This document shows, one piece after another, positions 33,119 to 41,397 of a DNA stretch of 57,562 nucleotides (within the stretch, counting starts at the first letter, position 1; every line of letters begins with the position of its first letter). This DNA is from Anaerolineae bacterium CG2_30_57_67 (GTDB taxonomy: Bacteria > Chloroflexota > Anaerolineae > Anaerolineales > Villigracilaceae): positions 1 through 57,562 of the forward strand of contig MNXJ01000069.1 in NCBI GenBank assembly GCA_001872455.1. The letters run 5' to 3'. Position numbers and translations under genes: made by a program. The notes beneath the pieces are model-generated. The model worked only from the letters and a program-made list of their open reading frames with translations. It was not told where the DNA came from and ran no database searches.

Positions 33119-34666
33119 ATGGTCAAACTGCGGCGTTTTTTGGGGTTGGCGCTTGTTTTTCTGACCGCCTGCCAGGGGGTGACGGAGGCGCCCGCCGCGC
33201 CGAATCTTTCGCAGCCGTACATTTTCGTCACCCCCGGCGCGCAGGCCAGCCCGACGGCTTTTCAGGCGCCACTGTTCACCCCCACGCTGATACCCACCTT
33301 TCCACCGCCAACGGCGACCTTCAGCCCCCCACCGCCCCCCGCCAGCGCCACGCCCATCGCGCCCAGCGCCACACCAGCCCCTGTCGCGCCGCCGCGTCCT
33401 TTTTATAATCTAAACGTCTTTTGGGATTACGCCGCCCACAGCGTGCGTGTGGCCGAGGAAATTACCTACCCCAACCATACCGGCCAGACGCTGACCGAAC
33501 TTCCGCTGCTGGTCAATCCCAATCTCTGGAACGGGGTTTTCCGGCTGAACGCCCTCAGCCTGAACAACGCCGCCTTTGACGGGCACAGCCTGAGCGGGCA
33601 GACGCTGCGCCTGCCGCTGGCGATTCCGCTCGAAGCAGGGCAAAGACTCACCATCCGCCTCGATTTCGAGCTTTCCCTGCCCTACAGCGCCGGAAAATTT
33701 GAAAATTTCGGCTGGACAGGCCGCCAAAGCAACCTGGTAGATTGGTTTCCCTTTGTGCCGCCCTACCTGCCGGAAACCGGCTGGCTGATGCGCGAACCCT
33801 GGGTCTACGGCGAAAACCTGGCCTACCCGCTGGCCGATTTCGCCGTGCAGCTGACTTTTGCCGATGTCATTCCGATTGTCGCCGCCTCGGCCCTGCCCGT
33901 GGAAAGCGGCTCAACCCTGCGTTATTCGCTGCCCGAAGCGCGCACTTTCACCCTTTCGGCCAGCCCGGAATTTCAGGTGGCGACCTCCAGCGCGGACGGA
34001 ATCACTTTTTTGAGTTACACCTTTCCCGAAGACACCTCCGCCGGACAGGCCGCGCTGCTCTACACGCAGAGCGCCGCGCAGACCTACGCCCAATTTTACG
34101 GCGCGTACCCGCACGCCAGCCTGAGCGTGGTCGAAACCGACCTGAACGACGGTCTCGAATCGGACGGCTTGTATTTTCTGGCAAAAAATTTTTACGCCGC
34201 CTACGACGGCAGCGCCGCCAACAACCTGGCGCTGATTGGCGTGCACGAAACGGCGCACCAGTGGTTTTTTGGCGTCATCTCCAATGACCAGGCGCTCGAA
34301 CCCTGGCTGGATGAAGCCCTGGCAACCTACTCGGAACATTTGTATTACGAAACCAACGCTCCCGGCCTGCTGCGTTGGTGGTACAACGCCCGCATTTATG
34401 CCTACGCCCCCAGCGGATTCGTGGACACGCGCGTCTACAACACCGCCAGTTCCCGCGCCTATGTGGACGCGGTCTATCTGCGCGGCGCGCTGTTTCTGGA
34501 TGCGCTGCGCGAACGCATGGGCGACGCCGCTTTTTTGGCCTTTTTGCGCGATTATGTTGACCGGCATCGCGGCCACATTGCCACCGCCGATACTTTTTTC
34601 AGCGTGCTGGCCGACCACACCAGCCAGGCCGATGATTTAATTCAGGCTTTTTTTCGCTACCGCTAA
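33119..34666 (+). CDS. M1-family metallopeptidase-like lipoprotein 1
   Basis: A 515-residue protein. The lipobox LTAC (C18) makes it a surface lipoprotein. A Pro/Thr/Ala linker (about 50-95) is followed by a beta domain and the gluzincin site H376-E-T-A-H380 with E399 exactly 19 residues after the second His (HEXXHx18E). It is much shorter than full aminopeptidase N and lacks its C-terminal superhelix. The substrate is probably extracellular peptides. It is a tandem paralogue of the next gene, separated by 13 bases. No strong ribosome site is seen. Confidence 0.9.
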   Translation: MVKLRRFLGLALVFLTACQGVTEAPAAPNLSQPYIFVTPGAQASPTAFQAPLFTPTLIPTFPPPTATFSPPPPPASATPIAPSATPAPVAPPRPFYNLNVFWDYAAHSVRVAEEITYPNHTGQTLTELPLLVNPNLWNGVFRLNALSLNNAAFDGHSLSGQTLRLPLAIPLEAGQRLTIRLDFELSLPYSAGKFENFGWTGRQSNLVDWFPFVPPYLPETGWLMREPWVYGENLAYPLADFAVQLTFADVIPIVAASALPVESGSTLRYSLPEARTFTLSASPEFQVATSSADGITFLSYTFPEDTSAGQAALLYTQSAAQTYAQFYGAYPHASLSVVETDLNDGLESDGLYFLAKNFYAAYDGSAANNLALIGVHETAHQWFFGVISNDQALEPWLDEALATYSEHLYYETNAPGLLRWWYNARIYAYAPSGFVDTRVYNTASSRAYVDAVYLRGALFLDALRERMGDAAFLAFLRDYVDRHRGHIATADTFFSVLADHTSQADDLIQAFFRYR

Positions 34667-34679
34667 CTGGGAGAACGCC

Positions 34680-36242
34680 ATGTTTCCATCCGCCCGCAAC
34701 TTTATTTTCTTTCTGCTTTCTTCTTTTCTGCTGACTTCCTGCGCCTCGCTCCCCGGCCTGATTACGCTGACGCCGACCGAAGCGCCGCAACTGCCGACCG
34801 AGACGCGCTTCCTGCCGACGCCGGAGGCCGTCACCCTGACGCTTCCGCCCACGGAAAGCGCCCCCGCCCCCAGCGCAACCCCGCGCCCGGCGGCTTCGCC
34901 CACGCTGCAGGCCGAAACATCCCCGGCGGCGGTTCTCTCGTCCTATACGATTGACGCGCTGATGGATTACGACGCCAAAACCCTGCAGGTGACGCAGGAA
35001 ATCATCTACACCCACAACGCCGAAGCGGTCAGCGCGCTCGTGCTGGCGATTCGCCCCAACGAACTGCCCAACGTCTTCACCCTGAACGCCGTCAGCGTGG
35101 ACGGAACCCCGCTGACGACCTACGAACTCGACGGCCCAAAACTGACCATCAGCCTGCCCGCGCCGCTGGAAAATGGTCAATCGCTGGCGCTGGGGCTGGA
35201 ATACCGCCTGGCTTTGCCCGAAATGCAGCAGGGCGACCCGAATCTCGTCCGCCCGCAGATTTTCGGCGTCAGTCAGCGCCAGGTGAATTTGACCGATTGG
35301 TATCCAATGCTGGTTCCATACATTCCCGGTCAGGGCTGGCTGCTGCACGACCCCTGGTTTTATGGCGAAAACCTGGTTTACCCGCTGGCAAATTTCGACG
35401 TGACGCTGCGCTTCAGCGACCCGGCCAACGCGCCGACGGTCATCGCCGCCAGTGGCGACGGTCAGCCCGTCGAAACGGGAATGCGCTACCAGTTGGCGCG
35501 CGGGCGCACCTTCGCCCTTGCGATGGGAAAAACCCTGCAGGTGGAATCCGCCCAAAGCGGGCAGACGCTCGTCTCTTCCTATTTCTACCCCGGCGACGAA
35601 CTCGCCGCCCACGCCGCGCTGGAGGCGACAACCAAGGCGGTCGAAACGTATACCGCGCTTTTTGGCGCGTACCCGCACCCGACGCTGGCGGTAGTGCAGG
35701 GCGATTTCAACGACGGCATGGAATTTGACGGCCTGTATTATTTGAGCGACGCTTTTTATGGCTTGTACGATGGCACAGAACGCAACTATCTGACGCTGGT
35801 GGCGGCGCACGAGACCTGTCATCAGTGGTGGTTTGGGCGCGTGGCAAATGACCAGGCCGCCGAACCCTGGCTGGATGAAAGCCTGGCGACCTTCTGCGAG
35901 CGCATTTTTTACGAGAAAAATTACCCCGAGGCGCTGGACTGGTGGTGGTCGTACCGCGTGGATTTTTACGCGCCGAAAGGTTTCATTGACGGCGATGTGC
36001 GCAGTTACGGCGGTTTCACCCCGTACACCGACGCCACCTACCGCGTCGGCGCGCGATTTTTGGAAGAACTGCGGAAAACCATCGGCGACGAGGCTTTTTT
36101 CGCTTTTCTGAAGGATTATTCTGAAACCCTGAACGGGAAAATTGCCAGCGCGCCCGATTTTTTCCGCCTGCTGAGGGCGCATACCGCCGCCGATTTGAGC
36201 GGCCTGCTGGCAAAATATTTCAAAACCCCGCCCGCGCCGTAA
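34680..36242 (+). CDS. M1-family metallopeptidase-like lipoprotein 2
   Basis: A 520-residue paralogue of the preceding protein with the same layout: lipobox LTSC (C21), a Pro/Thr-rich linker, a beta domain, then H377-E-T-C-H381 with E400. YGENLVYPLANFDV and DGLYYLSDAFYGLYDG match the first copy closely. The Cys inside HETCH replaces Ala of copy 1. GGGAG lies before the ATG. The tandem duplication suggests two substrate ranges or dosage. Confidence 0.9.
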   Translation: MFPSARNFIFFLLSSFLLTSCASLPGLITLTPTEAPQLPTETRFLPTPEAVTLTLPPTESAPAPSATPRPAASPTLQAETSPAAVLSSYTIDALMDYDAKTLQVTQEIIYTHNAEAVSALVLAIRPNELPNVFTLNAVSVDGTPLTTYELDGPKLTISLPAPLENGQSLALGLEYRLALPEMQQGDPNLVRPQIFGVSQRQVNLTDWYPMLVPYIPGQGWLLHDPWFYGENLVYPLANFDVTLRFSDPANAPTVIAASGDGQPVETGMRYQLARGRTFALAMGKTLQVESAQSGQTLVSSYFYPGDELAAHAALEATTKAVETYTALFGAYPHPTLAVVQGDFNDGMEFDGLYYLSDAFYGLYDGTERNYLTLVAAHETCHQWWFGRVANDQAAEPWLDESLATFCERIFYEKNYPEALDWWWSYRVDFYAPKGFIDGDVRSYGGFTPYTDATYRVGARFLEELRKTIGDEAFFAFLKDYSETLNGKIASAPDFFRLLRAHTAADLSGLLAKYFKTPPAP

Positions 36243-36259
36243 GAAAGCCAGAAATTGAG

Positions 36260-36742
36260 ATGATTACATTACTTCCCATTGAGCAAGACGATTACACGAT
36301 ATTCTACGAGCGCGAAATTGTGGATTACGCCCACGCTAAAGTCGCTGCTGGCAACTGGCCTGCTGATGAAGCCTTGGCAAAATCGCGCGCAGAGTTTGAA
36401 AGCGACCTGCCTGACGGACCGCGCACCAAAAACCAGTTCATTTTCACCATCTTCGAGGACGAAATGCGGCAAAAAATGGGAGTCCTGTGGGTGGAAGTCA
36501 AAATGGATGCGCCACATCACCCCGCTTTTATCTTTGACTTTGTCATTGAAGAACCATTTCGCGGGCAGGGGCATGGGAAAAAAGCCCTGCTGGCGCTCGA
36601 TGAAAAATTACAAGGGTTAGGCGCAGAAAGCGTCGGCCTGCATGTTTTCGGCCACAACAAAATTGCTTTTGAATTGTACAAAAAGATGGGCTACGAAGTG
36701 ACCAATATCCAGATGCGAAAAATGGTCGGGCGCGCGTACTAA
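36260..36742 (+). CDS. GNAT-family N-acetyltransferase
   Basis: A 160-residue single GNAT domain. FDFVIEEPFRGQGHGKKALLAL is the acetyl-CoA-binding motif (RGQGHG), and HNKIAFELYKKMGYEVTNIQM is the usual C-terminal motif. It ends 8 bases from the convergent metallo-hydrolase gene. The substrate is unknown. Confidence 0.9.
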   Translation: MITLLPIEQDDYTIFYEREIVDYAHAKVAAGNWPADEALAKSRAEFESDLPDGPRTKNQFIFTIFEDEMRQKMGVLWVEVKMDAPHHPAFIFDFVIEEPFRGQGHGKKALLALDEKLQGLGAESVGLHVFGHNKIAFELYKKMGYEVTNIQMRKMVGRAY

Positions 36743-36750
36743 ATTTTTCG

Positions 36751-37506
36751 CTACAAGTCAATTTCCAGAAAGTCTTTGGCGAGGCTGACCGGGCCGGAGA
36801 ATTTGGCGCGGGCTTCGGCCAGTGGGTCGCCGGTGGCGAGGCGGCCTGTCGGGTAGTGAATCAGCATCAACGCGCCGACTTCTGCCTGGCGGGCGGTCTC
36901 CCCGGCCTGGGCGGCGGAGGAGTGGCCGGTGAAGGGGCCGGAGGCCTCGTGTAGCAGCAAATCTACGCCCGCAGCCAGAACCGGCACCTGGGGGCAGGGT
37001 TCGGTGTCGCACGAATAGGCAAAGGATTTTCCGGTATCTTTCAACTCAAAGCGCAGGCCAATGTTCGGCACAAAATGTTTGACTGGGGAAGCCAGCACGC
37101 GCATTTCATCGTTATCCATCACCAGCGCCAGTTCATCAGCGGGGACGCGGCAAAAATTGACCGGGAAGAAGTTCGGCCATTCGGCCCAGCCGTAGAGGTT
37201 CATCATCGTTTCGACGCGGTCGAGGGTGTAATGCAGGCCGTAAATTGTCAGCGGAGCGCGCCGCCCGAGCAGCCACATATCCATCAGCAGCAGCGGCACG
37301 CCCGCCACATGGTCGGGGTGGAAGTGAGTGATGATGATATCCGTCAGGCGCTGAAAATCCACCCCGGCTTGCTCCAGCCGCACAATCGGGTTGCTGGCGC
37401 AGTCCACCAGCACCACGTGCGCCCGCCCGCACACCACCAGATGGGTGTTTTCGTTCTCGCGGGTCGGCACGGCGTTGGAGGAGCCGAGGATAATCAGTTG
37501 GGTCAT
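36751..37506 (-). CDS. Metallo-beta-lactamase-fold hydrolase (RNase Z-like)
   Basis: A 251-residue MBL-fold protein with metal motif H61-F-H63-P-D65-H66, a later Asp in SYSCDTEPCP and a His in MLIHYPTG. The N-terminal ILGSSNAVPT resembles the RNase Z/arylsulfatase-like subgroup, but the exosite arm of true RNase Z is absent. It overlaps the ABC-2 permease gene by four bases (ATGA), so it is translated with the exporter. Its function there is unclear. Confidence 0.88.
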   Translation of the reverse strand: MTQLIILGSSNAVPTRENENTHLVVCGRAHVVLVDCASNPIVRLEQAGVDFQRLTDIIITHFHPDHVAGVPLLLMDMWLLGRRAPLTIYGLHYTLDRVETMMNLYGWAEWPNFFPVNFCRVPADELALVMDNDEMRVLASPVKHFVPNIGLRFELKDTGKSFAYSCDTEPCPQVPVLAAGVDLLLHEASGPFTGHSSAAQAGETARQAEVGALMLIHYPTGRLATGDPLAEARAKFSGPVSLAKDFLEIDL

Positions 37507-38936
37507 GGCAGCGTCAAAAAGCGAATCAGCAGGAGCGGGGTCAGGTAGGTTTCAATCAACGCGGCCAGCACCAGCAGTGGAAAGGCAATTCCCAGGCTGA
37601 CTTGCGCCCAGTCGGCCAATGATTCCACCAGCGTTTCGCCCAAGCCAGATTGTTTCTGCGGGGTAATCAGGCGTAGACCAATAAATAAAACCGCGGCGGT
37701 GGAAAGAATAACGGAGGGCAGTTCCAAAATGCCATGCGGCAAAATGCCGTACAGAAAAATTCCCCAGGGCGAAAGCCCCAGCCAACTCACCACCGAAAGC
37801 ACGCCGCCAATCAGCGCAAAATTGAGCAGGTAAATCACCAGGCCGCCCACGCCAAAACTGAAGACACCGAAAAACAATACCAAAACTTCGGCGCGCAGGT
37901 TGTTGCCGAAAATGTATCCGAAGGAAAGGCTGCCGGGCAGGCCGTCCAACAGGCTGGACTGAACTTGCGTCAGCGCCTCGCTGAGTTTATCCTCTGGAAG
38001 TTTAAATCCGCCCAGCCAGGAATTGGCGTACAGTTGCGTGGCAAAAATGGCAAAAACGCCCACCAGCAGGGTGATTAAAACGCTAAAGCGCATCGAAAAA
38101 AGCGTGGCGCGCAGGGTTTTACCGTACCACTCGCCCAGCGAGTGCGCCCCGCCGGTAAAGCGCCGCCAGAAGAGTTGCAGCGTCCAGCGCAGGTTGAGCA
38201 CGTCAATTTCGCGGCCAATCAGCGCCTCGCGCTGAAAATGCGCCAGGCCGAGCCGCACCACCAGCGCAGTGACAATCAGCACCGCCACAATTGCCAGCCA
38301 CAAAACCTGATTGGTTCCCCAGAAAATCAGGGCGCTTTCGCCCTGAATCAGCAGCGCGGCGGGGATGACGATGAAGGAGGCCAGCAAATTGGCCGCGCGC
38401 ACGCTGGTGGATTGGGTGGAAATAATAATCGCCGCACTGACCATCAGCACCGTCTGCGCCGCCGTCAGCAAAAGCATCTGAATCAACAGGTCGAGCGGCG
38501 GGAAGGGAATTTTCTGAATCAGCAGCCCAACCAAATACAACCCCATGCTGATGTAACTGGCGGCCAGCGGCACCAGCGACCCGGCCAACAATTTGCCAAC
38601 GTACATCTGCCAGTCGGCCAGCGGGCTGGAAAGCAGCGGCTCCAGCGTGCCGCGCTCCTTTTCGCCGACAAAGGCTTCCAGCGCCACCACCAGCGAAACC
38701 GTCACCGGGAAAAAGCCGACCACCATCAGCAGAAACGGCACAATCCGCTCGGCAATCAGGTTTCCGCCATACTGGTTGACAAAGTCAATCGAGCGCAGGG
38801 CGGCATAATTCATCAGGTACGGGAAAAACAAAATCAGCGTGCCCATCGGCAGCAAAATGCGCCAGTCGCGCAGCTGGTCCACCAGTTCGCGCAGCGTCAC
38901 CCACCAGGTGAGCCGCAGTTGTTCTCGGAGATTCAT
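37503..38936 (-). CDS. ABC-2 type exporter permease
   Basis: A 477-residue polytopic protein. EKERGTLEPLLSSPLADWQMYVGKLLAGSL is the conserved ABC-2 coupling segment after the first helices. A second helical block with a large loop follows. I chose the ATG at 38936 because it overlaps the stop of the ATPase gene (ATGA); a longer frame from 39023 would run through that gene. It pairs with the ATPase as a NatAB-like exporter of unknown cargo. Confidence 0.88.
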   Translation of the reverse strand: MNLREQLRLTWWVTLRELVDQLRDWRILLPMGTLILFFPYLMNYAALRSIDFVNQYGGNLIAERIVPFLLMVVGFFPVTVSLVVALEAFVGEKERGTLEPLLSSPLADWQMYVGKLLAGSLVPLAASYISMGLYLVGLLIQKIPFPPLDLLIQMLLLTAAQTVLMVSAAIIISTQSTSVRAANLLASFIVIPAALLIQGESALIFWGTNQVLWLAIVAVLIVTALVVRLGLAHFQREALIGREIDVLNLRWTLQLFWRRFTGGAHSLGEWYGKTLRATLFSMRFSVLITLLVGVFAIFATQLYANSWLGGFKLPEDKLSEALTQVQSSLLDGLPGSLSFGYIFGNNLRAEVLVLFFGVFSFGVGGLVIYLLNFALIGGVLSVVSWLGLSPWGIFLYGILPHGILELPSVILSTAAVLFIGLRLITPQKQSGLGETLVESLADWAQVSLGIAFPLLVLAALIETYLTPLLLIRFLTLP

Positions 38937-39862
38937 AGTTTCCCCCGCGCCGCCAGCGCCATGGCCTTCAGATAGATTTGTTCCAAACTGTGCGGAACTG
39001 CCTGCACGGCGCACACCGGCCAACCCTGAGAGACGAGGGCGCGCACCAGGCCGGGATTGACCGAATCGGGCGACTCGACCCGGTAGCGCAGACTGCGCTC
39101 CGAGGCGGAAACCACCTCCACACCGGGAACAGCCTCCAGGCCAGTCAGATGTACCGGCGCGGAAAAAGTCACTTCATATTCCGGCTTGCCCAACAATTGA
39201 CGGCGCAATTCGGCCAGCGTGCCTTGCAGCAAAATGCGGCCACGGTAAATGATGGCGATTCTATCGGCCAGCATTTCGGCTTCGAGCAGGTTGTGGGTGC
39301 AAATGATGATGGAACGCCGTGAAGATTTCAGCCGGGAAATTTCCTGCCGCACCAGTTGGGCGCTTTCGGGGTCCATGGCCGAGGTGGGTTCGTCGAGCAG
39401 CAGCGCCAGTGGTTCGTGAATCAGGGCGCGCGCCAGCGCCAGCTTTTGGCGCATGCCTTTGGAATATTCGCCGGTGCGCCGGTTGGCGGCCTGCGCCAGG
39501 CCAAAATATTCCAGCAGTTCAGTGATGCGGCGTTTGCCAGTTTCTGCCGAAAGCCCGTAGATTTTGGCGAAGAAGTCGAGGTACTCGTTAGCGGTCATGC
39601 GCGCATACAGGCCGTGCATTTCAGTCAGCACACCGACCGAGGCGCGCACCTGATTGGGGTGCTCCACGACATCGTAGCCGCCGACCCGCGCCCAGCCGCG
39701 CGTCGGCGCAAGGATGGAGGTCAACATGCGAACGGTGGTGGTTTTGCCCGCGCCATTTTGGCCGAGCAGCGCCAGCACACGCCCTTCGGGCACGTCTAAC
39801 GTGACGCCTTCGACAGCCTGAAAAGCGCCGAAATGCTTGGTTAAATCCTGACATTCAATCAT
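38933..39862 (-). CDS. ABC transporter ATP-binding protein (NatA-like)
   Basis: A 309-residue ATPase. Walker A is GQNGAGKTTTVRML, the signature EYSKGMRQKLALARAL, Walker B LALLLDEPTSAMDP and the H-loop CTHNLLEAE. A C-terminal extension of about 90 residues is common in ABC-2 drug/Na+ exporters. I chose the ATG at 39862 with GGAG upstream. It is the first gene of the three-gene exporter operon. Confidence 0.95.
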   Translation of the reverse strand: MIECQDLTKHFGAFQAVEGVTLDVPEGRVLALLGQNGAGKTTTVRMLTSILAPTRGWARVGGYDVVEHPNQVRASVGVLTEMHGLYARMTANEYLDFFAKIYGLSAETGKRRITELLEYFGLAQAANRRTGEYSKGMRQKLALARALIHEPLALLLDEPTSAMDPESAQLVRQEISRLKSSRRSIIICTHNLLEAEMLADRIAIIYRGRILLQGTLAELRRQLLGKPEYEVTFSAPVHLTGLEAVPGVEVVSASERSLRYRVESPDSVNPGLVRALVSQGWPVCAVQAVPHSLEQIYLKAMALAARGKL

Positions 39863-39924
39863 GCAGGCTCCAGTGGTCAATAATCAGTGGTCAGTTGGCG
39901 TTTGGCAGCGGCGGCGGGAAAAGG

Positions 39925-40749
39925 CTATTCTGCCGGACGATTTTTGAGCAGCCGCCAGAGTAGCGCGCCCACCGCCAGCGCGGCGACAATCGCCATCAGC
40001 GTCTGATTGGCGTTGATGCCGCCCAGCATGGAAGCGTCCAGACGCAGAAAATCGAGCAGGAAACGCCCAATCGGGTAAACAATCAAATAAACCAGAAACA
40101 GGCTGCCGCGCGGCAGTTTGTCGCCAAAGCGCCGGTCGAGCCACAAGAGCAGAAACATGTTTCCAAAACTCCAAAGCGACTCGTACAAAAACAACGGGTG
40201 ATAGTATTCCTGGTCAAGATGCCCCGTCAGCCGTTTGGCCGATTCGATGAAGATTTTCCAGGGCAAATCAGTCGCCGCGCCGTAGAGTTCCTGATTGAAA
40301 TAGTTGCCCCAGCGCCCAACCGCCTGACCGAGCGCCAGTGCCGGGGCAGCGATGTCAGCCCACTCGGCAAAGTTAAGTTTACGCTTGCGGGTAAAAAAAT
40401 AGGTGGCAATCGCCCCGCCGATAACCGCGCCGGGAATGCCCAGCCCGCCGTTGCGCAAATTGATTAAATCAAGCGGATGCGTCAGATAGTATTGGGTGGT
40501 AATTCCCTGCGCAATGGACGAGGGCGGCGGAGTGAAAACATGCCAAAGCCGCGCGCCAATCACTCCGGCAATGATCAGCCAGACCAGTAAATCCCAGACC
40601 AAATCGGGGTCGTGACCACGCTTTTCGGCGCGATGAGCGGCCAGCCAGCCGCCCAAAAATGCGCCCGACATCAACACAATGCCATACCAGTAAATGACAA
40701 AGGCATCTTGTCCGGAGCCAAAATAAATTCCATCAAAGAGAATTTGCAC
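39925..40749 (-). CDS. lgt: Prolipoprotein diacylglyceryl transferase
   Basis: A 274-residue membrane enzyme that adds diacylglycerol to the lipobox cysteine of prolipoproteins. Motifs: LRNGGLGIPGAVIGG and the Lgt signature GRWGNYFNQELYG (usual form GRxGNFxNxExxG). About seven helices. I prefer the GTG at 40749, 2 bases after the preceding stop and preceded by AAAGGAAA; the upstream ATG lies within the other gene. Substrates in this window include the two M1-like lipoproteins. Confidence 0.95.
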   Translation of the reverse strand: MQILFDGIYFGSGQDAFVIYWYGIVLMSGAFLGGWLAAHRAEKRGHDPDLVWDLLVWLIIAGVIGARLWHVFTPPPSSIAQGITTQYYLTHPLDLINLRNGGLGIPGAVIGGAIATYFFTRKRKLNFAEWADIAAPALALGQAVGRWGNYFNQELYGAATDLPWKIFIESAKRLTGHLDQEYYHPLFLYESLWSFGNMFLLLWLDRRFGDKLPRGSLFLVYLIVYPIGRFLLDFLRLDASMLGGINANQTLMAIVAALAVGALLWRLLKNRPAE

Positions 40750-40751
40750 GG

Positions 40752-41348
40752 TTAATTTCCTTTCGCCTGTTTGCGAACGCGCCAAATGCGTTGCAAGGCA
40801 GTGACGTTGGCAAAGATGGCAATAGTCCAGACTGCCAGCCAGGCCAGATTAAAGACCAACAGCGGCGCGATCACCAGATAGCGTTCCACGCGCGTCAGGA
40901 TACCAGTGTTGGCATCAAATTTTAGTGAATCGGCGCGAGCTTTGGCGTACGAAACCAGCACCGAACCAGCGGCGGCGACGTAGCAAACCATCACCAGGGT
41001 TTTGTCACCCTGCATGGCGTAAAAATACGTCAGCCCGCCGAGAATGAACAATTCCGAGTAACGGTCAGTGACCGAGTCGACAAATGCACCGAAATCGGAG
41101 GCTTCGCCGCGCAGACGCGCCATCGTGCCGTCGAGGCCGTCAAACGGCCCGCCGATGAGTACCAGCAGACCGCCCGCCAGCATTTGCCCCTGCGAAAGCA
41201 GATACGCGGCGACGACGTTGAGCAGCAGCCCCAGCAAGGTCATCGTATTGGGCATGATTCCCAACCGGTTGAAAAATCCGCCCAACGGGTCGAGAATTCC
41301 CTTGAATGTTACACGCAAGAACTGAGTAAACGTTTTCGTTTTCTGCAA
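40752..41348 (-). CDS. CDP-alcohol phosphatidyltransferase (PgsA-like)
   Basis: A 198-residue membrane enzyme with the complete family motif DGTMAR-x8-G-AFV-D-SVT-D (DGxxARx8Gx3Dx3D) and about five helices. It joins a CDP-diacylglycerol to a polyol (glycerol phosphate or inositol phosphate); which one is not certain. I chose the TTG at 41348, preceded by AGGAG at 7 bases. Longer frames upstream read into the ftsK end and the hairpin repeat. It is in one transcription unit with ftsK and lgt. Confidence 0.87.
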   Translation of the reverse strand: MQKTKTFTQFLRVTFKGILDPLGGFFNRLGIMPNTMTLLGLLLNVVAAYLLSQGQMLAGGLLVLIGGPFDGLDGTMARLRGEASDFGAFVDSVTDRYSELFILGGLTYFYAMQGDKTLVMVCYVAAAGSVLVSYAKARADSLKFDANTGILTRVERYLVIAPLLVFNLAWLAVWTIAIFANVTALQRIWRVRKQAKGN

Positions 41349-41370
41349 AACAGGTCTCCTGAAATAAAGT

Positions 41371-41390
41371 CCAACGTCTCCAGACGTTGG
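41371..41390. repeat. Hairpin repeat between ftsK and pgsA-like gene
   Basis: A perfect stem with arms CCAACGTC/GACGTTGG and loop TCCA. It is another member of the family at 5481 and 16301, preceded by AAAGT as at 5501. It lies 7 bases after the ftsK stop, without a T-run, so it is not a normal terminator; it may mark an mRNA 3' end or processing site. Confidence 0.7.
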
Positions 41391-41397
41391 CGGTTTT

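Noticed and set aside
34599-36182. A 527-codon open frame antisense to the second M1-like gene
   Set aside because: Same reason: the sense strand has the lipobox and HETCH...E site, the antisense frame has low-complexity sequence only.
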